Positions 1 to 17,500 of a DNA stretch of 60,000 bases are shown one piece after another; positions within the stretch are counted from its first letter, which is position 1, and every line of letters begins with the position of its first letter. A model generated the notes under the pieces. The model was not told where the DNA came from. It worked only from the letters and a program-made list of their open reading frames with translations, and made no database searches. The stretch comes from Lineus longissimus (lineage: Eukaryota > Nemertea > Pilidiophora > Heteronemertea > Lineidae). The stretch spans positions 5,024,001 to 5,084,000 of the forward strand of contig NC_088308.1 in the NCBI RefSeq assembly GCF_910592395.1, read 5' to 3'. The position numbers were made by a program, and so were the translations under genes.

Positions 1-2191
1 ATATGTAACTCATTTACAATACATAACACATGTAACAGGCATGACAGCCGTTGGCTTACGTTTTTGGTACCATCCTTCCTTGGAAGTCCCCTCGGCTCAG
101 GGCCTTAATATCTAGGATGGTCAAAACAGCTTGAAGGCAGTTTTGAAATGAAGGGATGAAAGTTGTTTTTCAAAGCACATATGTTGCGGTTACGCCTGGG
201 GTTGTCTGTTGTCATGACAGCATGTGCTGATCGCTAAGAGCAGAATAAAACGTTCTGATATGAATTATTGATGCTAGAAAACCATGACAATGGACATCCC
301 AATGCAGCATATGGCCTATTAAGTGAAACTATGCGCGTCTGGCCTCGTGTTTCCCAAAAATGAGGATGGTAAAATCAGCTTTTCTGTCTACGGTTTGTCT
401 ATTAGGATACTAGCTTCTGGCGACAAGCAGATAAAGAGCAACCTTGCCTCCATTTAAGGAATCGATGCTTTCTGGTCGCATACATCTTTTAGTAAAGTAA
501 AACAATTAGCAAAAAAATTGGGTTTTTGAAGAACAAAAACTTTCTTAATAAAAGAAGGATCATAATATACATGTAGTACTGAAGACGGAAAAGGGTGTAC
601 CTGTCCCAACGTCTGGAACAAAAAAGGTCCTGTCGCCCTGTCCTGATTCTTGATGAGAAATTATCCCAACACAATCCACTGCTTGTCTTGAATCCACTGA
701 AGAAAAAAAGTGTCCGTCTCAAATCTTGACAGAATTTTTGGGCCCATCCTGGAATCTCGATCATATCAATGGGTAATGTCTAGTGGGTCAGGTCATTCAT
801 TCCCCACTATTCAGTCTGAGTTGAAATTAGTCAACATAATGACACCAGGAAATGAAGTGTATTAATATATTGTTTTTATGAACGCGTTTAGAAAACCATG
901 GCCTACATTAGTATTTCACTTTCAGGATAGTACATCCGCACTGTAATAGAGAAATGTGGCCATTTGTACAATCATCATTATCAAGTCTTAAAACGACATC
1001 AGTAGGCCTATTACATGCTATCACCATGATAGCATTACAAATACGATTATGAATGAATTTAAACAATGCTAGTCAAAACAATCCATTGGATATAGTCCAA
1101 TAGTATCAAAGTTACCAACTGCCGTCACTATCGCACCACTTGTCATTCAGTAGACTTTGTACTGTATTGTGCATAGATGGCATATCTTTCTGTGGACAGA
1201 GGTTTGGGTTTGTAGTACGCAATAACAGCCAAGGCTATACAAATCCATTGCCTGATTGACCATTTTACCAAGATGAACACACATGTTGATAGACGTAAGT
1301 ACATCACAGTGGAGAAAAGGTGTCTGTTGATCGATTTTGACAACCCTTCTGTACTTGAGGTGGGGTCGTTTAGAAGCAGCAGGAGATATTGCTGGGCTGG
1401 TGGTACTCTGGTTTGAGGACTGACAGTCGTGACAGTAATGGCCTGTGTTCTGCCCCTCTCCTAGGTGCATGATGATATGACCAAATATGTCCTCCTGCCC
1501 TACTTACTTACTTTGTCAACTCGAGGGTTTTTGAGTTCCATGCTGCTGACTTCTGCGCATTACTCATGCCATGATAAACTTCTTATTATCACCATGGTAA
1601 CAGACATTACACCAAAGAAGCATTTTGTCCTGGATTGTCCTGATTGTGTGAATCAGGATTTTGGATTACTGAGGTCTTAGGATCGGAGAAGTTGATGATG
1701 ATACATGTTCAGTGTCAGTGATGCTACGAACAAACCAAGCCTTACGACATATGTATGTCATCCCCGCCGAGACTGGAGTTATAATCTTTCAACCATCAAA
1801 ACAATTTCAACACAGTGAATCAGGATGTGCTATTCTTGTTGAATACTGCGGAAACATTGAATTATGTGAATTTCATATCTTTGCAAGCACCATAGATTTC
1901 TCTATCTATATTGTATTATGTCCAAACCCTGTCGTCTTATGGTTAACGGACTTGACCATGTTGACTGCCAGTCAATAATGAGTTGTTGGGTTTGGGCTCA
2001 GTCCTTGCTTGGACACGTTCCCTCACCAATACTGTCTACTTGGGTAATCTCGAGTCATAAGGTAATTTGCAGAGTGCTTGAATTTCCCCATTCCTTGGGT
2101 TTAATACATGTCCCTCCCAGGTTGGCCTTAGTTAGCAGCATTATTTGTCAAGTGCAGTCCTTATAATATTTGAAAATATTTCTCTTTGCAG
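1..2191. other. Upstream region and probable 5' leader intron of the ACSL gene
   Basis: No conserved coding sequence is visible on either strand. Open frames here are short (under 110 codons) and resemble no family I know. The first recognisable coding exon of the ACSL gene begins right after a pyrimidine-rich acceptor ending at 2191 and carries 11 untranslated bases before its ATG. At least one non-coding 5' exon and the promoter must therefore lie in this stretch or before base 1. I could not place them. Confidence 0.5.
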
Positions 2192-2202
2192 TTATCCAGA
2201 GC

Positions 2203-9143
<6,941 letters not shown>

Positions 9144-12100
9144 GACACTGTCAGTGACATGTACATTCTGTGATGTTAAGGAAACTGAATACACTTGCGG
9201 AGAGAGACAGTGGGGTTTTTCGATGGTTAAAAAAGGGCATTTTCCCTGTGTGGGATTTTCTCTGATGAGGAAAGTAAAGAACTAGTACAGGTTGGAACAA
9301 AAAATGGCTTGTCCTGATAGAAAAGATTTCGATGCCTGTGTGATACTGTTGGACCTCTTAATTTATACTTTGCCTGCGACTGACATATTCTGTCATTATC
9401 AGGAATGCCTTTCGTGACTCATGCTGTCCATATATATCTGAAAGGTAGTCGTAATTACAGAGGTTTTTGAAGAGATACTAGGCTGAGATAAGGAAGCTTA
9501 AAACGTGGTCTTCTCCTGGTTGTGGAATTCCATTCCACTCCACAGGTGATTTTGCTGGTTACTCAAAATTTCAGTAAAAAGGGGAGTCAGAAATCAGGCC
9601 TAGCATGTTGCTGGCGTCATGTTTAAAGTAGAGAGGTTCAAAGTGTGATATGAGAACGAGGTGACATTTTGCTGACGGATATCACCACGTTCTCGCATCA
9701 AAATCTGCACCCCCCTAGTAAATTAATCCTCAATTATACCTGTCTGTGAAAAGAACATTGTCATTATCTTCCACATTGCAGTATTCTTGATGGTGGTAAT
9801 TCACGACCATGCCAACATCACTTCGGCACTGTTCAGCAGGGCGAATGAGTTGTAACTGTAAGTTCTTTTTTTTTGCATGTATTTAATGTAACATTGAAAG
9901 ATGATACTATGATCAAAACTTTAAGTTCAGCACATGTATGGATGCCACTTACCTGGAGTCACACCAGTTACTAGTGCCCAGCAAACATACGATTTTTATT
10001 GCAGCAATTATCACTGCGATGTGCAATGAAAAAGTTGTTCTCTGTTTGGAACCTGTCGATCGCTGGCCTTGATAATCATCCCAGGCCCAAGGAATGACCA
10101 CAAGTTTTGTACTTGTTGTAAATATCATGGATCACTGCAATAACAAACAGGCACTTTAGGAGAGGTTCTGACGGTGGTGTTCTGTCTTGTTGGACCAGGC
10201 TGCACTGATTTCATGTCAGTTTTTGATTTAAAGATTGAATCTCAATTTAAACATCAATTTTTGTGTTAATCAACGAATCGCGTGGAAAGATGCAATATTA
10301 AAGCAGTCCAAAATCCGTGAAAAAAGCATAATTCTTTCTTTCTTGTGCTAACGTCATTCTAGAATGTATTTATTTTATAGAAATTCATAAAAAATTTTGT
10401 TTGTACGTAGAGCTTTATAAATTCACCAGTTAGTTTTGCCAATATATTATTAGTCGTAATGTTCTGTTCTTTGTAGAACGCCACGAGAGGATATTTTGTT
10501 CTTTTGATTTGGTAGTGATTATGCAATTACTTAGAAAGTATCACCACCCCCCCCCCCCTATACCGGCCACCACCCGTATTGCTTAAAATATTGTTCTGCT
10601 TTTGTCAAATAACACTAACAGGGATGTGGCAGCACTACAGGATAAGCATTTTCTTGGACTACAGTTGTAATATTGGTTTTATTTTTGCTTGAGGGTCACA
10701 TTGGCAATCGGTCAAATGCAGTCTAAGTTTTGACACTACATTGCATTTACCTCATATTTTTTTACTTATTCTTGCACATTCCTTCTTTTATGATCAGTTT
10801 GTTCTTTAAGTGGGACCACTGATTTGGTAACCTTGTGAATGGCCTCTTGGGGTCTCCCCTAATGAGCCTAATTGACCCCCCCCCCCCTCCCACAGACAGA
10901 CACATTTATGCACTTGCACACAAGTTTACTTTCACTAACATTGTTGTGTCTTGGGGCCTCCCCTGATACATTTGATGTTTGCGTGACTTTTATTTACGCG
11001 TTTACAAATAGCCATGAGAATATATGACTGTTAAGAAGAATACGTAGTTGAAATAACTGTTTGATACAGGATTGTCCAAACACAGTGCTTGATGAACTGG
11101 CAGTGCACAAAACCATGAAATAATATGGCGGTGAATTTTTTTGGATATGTTTAGTATAGATTAGAAATAGAAGAGAATCGCTATTGACCAAAATCTTGTA
11201 ATATTGTAAATAAGTTACAGATATGTTCAACTTCAGTCCAGCTTGTTTGTTTTGCATGTAACAAACTATAGCACAGGTAGTGGTAGTGGTATAGGTATTG
11301 GTAAAGAATGTGATATTTTCTTAGAGTAACATGTTGGTAATTAGATGGACATGAGTTAGGAAGTATTCTTGGTCTGAGATTCTTGTCTCCTGGGCTTGTT
11401 TGCACCTATCAGCTCCCAAATGCCCTAATTTTTCATCAATTTTGATGAAAATATGTGTTAAGGTCACAAACAAACTTTCATCCTCACAGATTTCCAGGGG
11501 AACATTCCGCCTAAATCTTTTGAGGGGGGGAGAAGTCCCCTTCTCCTCCTCCGTAGGAAACCCTGGGACACTGTACAAAGATTACTTATTGTCTTGATTG
11601 ACATTACTGACGATTGTTGTCCATTGCCATCCACTCCACATGTATATTCTGAAATATTGTATCTTGTATTTATTAAATTGTTCTGTATAAACACTAATTA
11701 TAGATCGAGGCCTGTTTTGTTCAAAATGATGTTAGTACTAACGTGGTGTTGGTACTTTCTTTACCTCCTTGGACATAACACCAATTTAACATCAATGTAG
11801 TGAAACTGCTGGTTCGAACTACCCAGCCCTAGCTACTTGAAAAGCTTGACTTTAATCCAGCTAATATTTTGCAGTTTGATGTGTGCCCCACCCTAGAGTT
11901 CCCAATCAAAATTGCCAGAAGGATTGGTGTTTTGTTTTAAGAGCATGGTGCTTTGTATATTTTGACCCATGAACTGGCAAAGGTGGGCTGAGGACAATGT
12001 GCTAAAACCGGCATTTATTAATCTATTTTCTGTTTACCAGTATAAATGGCCATTCCAGTAGCACAGCTACGTGTATCCTGCCTTGCACGATGAAAAATCA

Positions 12101-13258
12101 TGATTTATGGGAGGGGCTATTAAAAGATTGGGTTCTACAACAAGTATCAAAGTTGCTGTAAAATTTGTACAAATAAGCAAAAGTGAAACTGTATGATAGG
12201 CAACACACATGCTTCTGTTATTGCTGTAAAAAAGCCTTTAGTAATGCTATAATTCGTCGAGTTTGAATCCTACTATTGAGTGTCGTAATCAAATGAGGCA
12301 GCTATTGATGATGTGTGATCAGACTTGTACAGTTGATTTGCTGAGGGCTTGTCCCTTAGATAGGCACAGCCCAAGGTAGTCACCATCTTAACGGATATGA
12401 AACACGAAGTAACCCAGGCGCAGGTGTGTCAGTTTTGTAAACAAGTTTTACGCCAGCAGATTCCGTGTATATCAACTTGTTGCACCATGAAATGAAATTC
12501 TATTTTCGAATATTCCATGTTTCCTTACTAATCAACCACTAATTTCTCTGACCATGCGATTATATCGTGACAGCGATGAACTGGCGTGGCATGCATGCAC
12601 CCTGTAGTTCCTTGGCACCCACAAAATAGGCACTCCTGCAGCCCAGGTGACAAATTGTGCGAGTTTTCTGTTGCTGCAGGACACTCAAGTCATGATTTTA
12701 ACTTCAAAAATATATTACTTCAAAGTAATACGTTTTTGCATGTGTACTGATAAAGTTCTGAATTATTGTATTTCTCATGGGAGTTTATTTGACAAAGCCC
12801 AATGGATGGAAATGTAGTCCAGCTTTATAATGCATTATCCACTGTATAGACGTATTCAATGCTTATTGTTGTGCTGAAGGAAAGCTTTCCACATTTGGAG
12901 TGAAATTACCAAAAGTTTAGAGAACAAAATGTGAAACCAATGTTCATGAGAGCAATGTGACAGGTGGGAAAGAAATTGCATCCTATCTGATGTTACTGCA
13001 AACATCTCAATTATATCACAACACTGGCCTAATATTTCAAACAGTAATTGATTACAATCTGACGTTAAGGCTACACGTACATTGAATATGAAAATATTTT
13101 TGGTAAATTGTACCCCAGGTGTGAAAGGTTATGCATCAAGTCTCTAAATACTAAACTACATGTATTTGAGTTAATTGTACCGTGCATGTTACTGGTCTCT
13201 ATCTTGTAATGAAATGATCTATATCAGTTTATTTATCGGTGATTTCATGTCCAGCATT

Positions 13259-13478
13259 TGAGAGTTGACCATAGGCACCACCATTTTGGCTAGAGCTTGA
13301 AATCCTGAAGCAATTCAAAACGAAGTGAGTGCCAATTTCAGGGGTCACGGAGTCTGTTCCGTGTTCCAGAGAACAGCCTCCCATGTTTTAAATGGGCATT
13401 CAATTCCTTTTGAAGGAGTTCGAATTGCTTTGGGATTTCAGATTCTAGACAAAATGGTGGTGCTATGGTCAACTCTCA
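13259..13478. mobile_element. 220-bp fold-back element (MITE-like) with arms of about 60 bp
   Basis: The left arm (13259-13318) begins TGAGAGTTGACCATAG. The right arm (13419-13478) is its near-perfect reverse complement, ending CTATGGTCAACTCTCA. Both arms share the CACCACCATTTTG block and a CAATTC end. About 100 bp of non-coding sequence lies between them. Size, long terminal inverted repeats and lack of coding capacity are typical of a non-autonomous DNA transposon. No convincing target-site duplication is visible, so the superfamily is not assigned. Confidence 0.75.
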
Positions 13479-14191
13479 GTTAAGCGCCCTGCTAATGAAT
13501 GGGTGAGATTTAATGAATATGTTATTTGCAGGGTGCTTCAAGGGCACCGTTGTGTTGTTTTTGTTCTTGCCTCTCTGCACTGATCTCAGCTTTAAGTTCA
13601 AAAAGGTGTGGATTAACTTTTCTGTAGAGCGCATTTAGACATGTAATGCTTAATGGTCAGACTCGATCTGCGTGCCACATCTTCATGTTGTTGGATCCAC
13701 AAATATTTGCCATTTCAAGAGCCATTCATCTGCAAAATTCATTACTAACAGCTCTACTGAACAAACCATTGTGGTTGAATGGGCAAAAGAGTGTCTATTT
13801 TAGCACAATATTCAAATATAAAATTGGAGTTAGGCATTTTGTTAATGAATGCTTTGTTGGTATCTAGTGTTGGTCCATCCAGTTATCAAATCCAGTCCTG
13901 GTGGGTCAGTCGGATTTGAAATATGTAATAGTCATCATACAGAAAGAAGGGAACACAAACAAAACTAGCAATCCTCTTAATTATGTGGATTAAGAGTATT
14001 TATTGAAAGAAAAGTAGCTATACTATATAATTTCTGTCTTGAAAGGCTAGTCTCCGAGGGCCAAGTCAATGTACGCATTCATTTCTTTGGCACCCATCAA
14101 TCGGTTGAGTATGTACTAATAATATTATTGTAAGTAGGCCCGTTCATTTTGTGTCTTTTGACTCATTCACCAGACATTTTATTATACAGTA

Positions 14192-14197
14192 AATAAA
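14192..14197 (+). terminator. Polyadenylation signal AATAAA, candidate ACSL 3' end
   Basis: A canonical AATAAA lies about 5.05 kb after the ACSL stop and only about 320 bp before the start codon of the next gene in the same orientation. No other canonical hexamer was found between 9144 and here on the plus strand. Use as the real 3' end is inferred. Confidence 0.35.
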
Positions 14198-14374
14198 GAG
14201 AAAAATGTGCTAGATGTGTTGTACTTTTCAGTCTGTTTCCCCGCCCCCTTCAGTTGGGTGCACATGCTTGTTCCAAGATATTGGAGAAGTACACCTTGCC
14301 GCTTTGGATATACAGAAGTATCATTGCCCATTTTCTGGTGTGTCTTGGTGTCTGGTCAGGTGTCACTTTTCTCC

Positions 14375-14525
14375 CGATCGCCGTGTCTTCTTTCCGGCTG
14401 ATATCACAATCACGAGGACGCTCCGTCTGCGAAACGTGCACAGTGATATTTTGTCGCCGGGGCTTATTGGAGTGATCTGCGGCTGGCAGGGAATATGTCA
14501 AATTACGCCAACATGGCGGACGTGG
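14375..14525 (+). promoter_or_regulatory. Probable C17orf75 promoter/5' UTR with a YY1-type site over the start codon
   Basis: Sequence before the ATG is richer in CpG than its surroundings and lacks a TATA box. The start codon lies within CCAACATGGCGGAC (14507-14520), which matches the YY1 core AANATGGCGG. YY1 sites overlapping the start codon are common in TATA-less housekeeping promoters and often sit just after the transcription start. The transcription start itself is not identifiable here. Confidence 0.5.
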
Positions 14526-17500
14526 GGGAAAATCAAGTGACAGAGGAGCCAACAAAGTCAATTTTGAAAGAGAGTTCTGAGAAGAAAAATACAATATCAT
14601 GTCACTACGCATTGTACACATATCATGTTAACAGGTGAATGTAAAATATGAGTGATCCTTAACGACTGACGGGCCGAAAACCGTCTCCAAAGTGGAGCAT
14701 AATTTTCACATCTTGGCGGATCGGATGCACAGGCACATGTACATAGAAATCTTGTGATGTGCTGCAAAAACATTTATGTCTGTATCATGTGCCTCGGACC
14801 TCCTGGAAGTTTAATGAATTGTGTCATACAAACCATACCTTGAATGATTCCAATGAATTCCCACACAGTCTTTTATACCTGCCAAAAGTTTTACACCATG
14901 ACCATGTTTCTAAAATTTGGCGAAGTCATACACTTGATACCATACCATGTTGATGTTGGCTTCTTGCTGCGATGACGAAAGCCTTCTCAACATTTATTTT
15001 CAGACCTAATTGTGCAGACACTCCCGAGCACAGCGCTGCTGGTGAACCAAGCGTGGCAGACTTTCTGAAGAAGGAAGCAACCGCAAATGGAGACTTCAGG
15101 TACGCTTTAGAGGTTTCTTGTCAGTTGTTCTCCAAATATTTATGTAACTTTTGATGGTTAAGTGTGTGCATTGCTTGGGACTAGAGAAACCCTTACTAAT
15201 TTTTTGTAATAATTCATTCTTTATTGTTCATTATCTAATCATATATTCATACTTACTGCTGAATAATGACTCCACCTGTAATACTGCCAATTAACTTTTT
15301 CATGGAATGGTGAATACTACCAGAAAAAACAATTGTTAGATAGGGATATCAGATAACTTTTTGTGCTTTTGCCAACATACCTTAATTGTTAATTTGGCCT
15401 ACACCCTCAATTTTTAAAATGGACTGAATTTCGGGCACACTGCATGTGGTATAACACTTGAATTACACTAATATAAGGGGAAAAAGTAGCTTTTTATGAT
15501 TTCAAATTTCTTCATCTGTCAATTTGGCATGCGGGAATGCAGTTGATAGTAAGTTGTTTTATGTCCCAAGATACAGGTGTAGAGCAAAAAATTGGCTTGC
15601 TTGTGTTGAGATATTCAGGGCAAGTGGTAAATGACAAAATAGCAAGTGACAAAATAGCATTTATACCTATTGCCTTAGGTGCTTGCTTGTGGGCATGATG
15701 TATGTTGTAATTAGACCCTACTCAGTTCTATCACTAATTCTGCTGGTAGATGTCAAAAATGAGAAACTAAACCTCTTTTCTGTTTTGCTGAGTTTATCAA
15801 ATTTTCTCTTTCCTGCTTTATTTTTGTTCATAGATTGTTTGCATTTCTGTTGTTTTCCTTCACCCACAGTACGTGCAAATTATCCCGAAAACCAAGAACA
15901 CCAAAATCTATCTCTAGGTAAACTTTATACAATAATACATTTTGTTTTGTCATGATACCAGTCACCGTTAACCTGCAGTTTTCACAATATTGTACATTTG
16001 ATTATTCTCACTTAGACTTGGGAGTCATGCATGATGTAGAGCATATTTGACTCGCTTTGGCAAAGTCGGCACTTGGGGTCAAAGACAGATATTGAGTTAG
16101 TGGCATGGTTTAATCATGCACAAAATTACGTTATGGATGATGTATCCCACTTGTCTGTTGCTTGAGAATTGGCTGAGATATGGACTTCAGAACACATCTT
16201 TTAAGTAAGATCATCTTCTCTGATGTCCTACTCAACTACAAAGCCTGTGTGCAACTTAAAAACAACTCGCGATGTTCCTGCATGTATGACTTATACAATC
16301 CTTTTCCTGAAGAAATCAAAATTTTTAGAAAAAACATTCTTAAAGCGTTGGCTCTCTTTTCCCCATGCATGTTTGTGGCAAGTACCTTCATTTGCAAGAG
16401 CAGGTCAAATATCATAAGTGCACGTATTTCTATCAGTCTGTTCTCAGAATCATAGAATTCCATCAACATATGTTCCACTGAAGAATAATTCTGGTTTTCC
16501 TGACAAAATATTCAAAAATATAAATATGTTGTTGCAACACCCTGTATGCTATAGACCCAACTCCTGCTAACAATTTCATCTAAGAATTCACCAATTTATG
16601 TACCATAACTTCTGTGTGATAAACTGTGTTTTTTCCTGCTGGTGATAGCTCCCTGGTTTTAAGATGCTTGGATTGCCCTGTGAAGATGCCTTGGTGCATG
16701 GTAACAACCTGTGTGTGCTGTACCTGTCTTATTTAACCCCTGCTAACAGTTTTCATTGTTCCCACTTTATTGGCTAACCACATGCTTTGTATACTGTACT
16801 GTAGTCACTACTCCAAACTTATGTAGTTTCCAATGTCTATAAGTCTCTGATAATTGATATGTATGTTCAATGAACATTGATCTCGTAATAGTCCAACTAT
16901 CAGTATGTCCTCAGATTGATTTGCAGTCCAGTTTTTAAATACCAGATAGGTATGGTAATCAAAGAATTTGATCTATACTTCATGCTGCCATCTTTACTTG
17001 TGTTCATAAAATCAGCCAAGTCTCCCTTCTTATCTGTTGCAATTGAACCCTTAATTGTTTGTTACCTTAACTGGGATTCCACAATCACAAAAATTACCCT
17101 AGGGCCATAGTGGTACCCCATTTTCTTACTCGTCATTTTTCAGCTTGTCCGTGATTGCCAGTGATTTGTCTGCAGAGGAAGAAACAGAGCTGCGAAAGTT
17201 GCTGGCACGTAGGATTACTAAGGGCACTGTGTATGCTGGGGCAGGGGCAGTGGTGTCTGTTGATTTGAGGTAGGTTTGGCTTTTGAAAGTGTTGGTGAAG
17301 AACTAGAACATTTCGACCCCATCCCAACTGAAGGAAGAAATTCGGAGCTGTGTGTTTTTCAGAAAATAGTCCTTGAGGGGCGAGCACTATATCTGATCAG
17401 TTGCCTAATATTGATGCTATTTCTTTCGACTGCCTGTTTTACTCTGTCACTGACAGGCATGATTGGTGGGTTCCACTGTCTCCTCTCAAAATATACGACA

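Larger units (their letters stand above)
9144..14197 (+). other. Probable long 3' UTR or spacer downstream of ACSL
   Basis: Five kilobases without conserved coding sequence follow the ACSL stop. Reading the whole stretch, the only canonical AATAAA I find on the plus strand is at 14192-14197. ATTAAA variants occur near 10298 and 11671. Transcription may therefore run almost to the next gene, or stop early at a variant signal. Two poly-C runs (about 10549 and 10876) and one fold-back element (13259-13478) are the only structured parts noticed. Confidence 0.45.

Noticed and set aside
1147-1470. 107-codon minus-strand frame upstream of ACSL
   Set aside because: Cysteine/serine-rich translation with no family resemblance; no promoter or splice evidence.
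10549-10890. Poly-C runs as regulatory elements
   Set aside because: Simple homopolymer tracts of about 10-13 C; common and often length-variable, with no further signal.
16650-16698. Possible extra C17orf75 exon between 15917 and 17144
   Set aside because: It has an acceptor-like start and an ATG|GTAAC end in frame with the preceding exon, but it leaves phase 0 and the next exon then hits a stop. Skipping it keeps phase 2 to phase 2 and matches the human protein.
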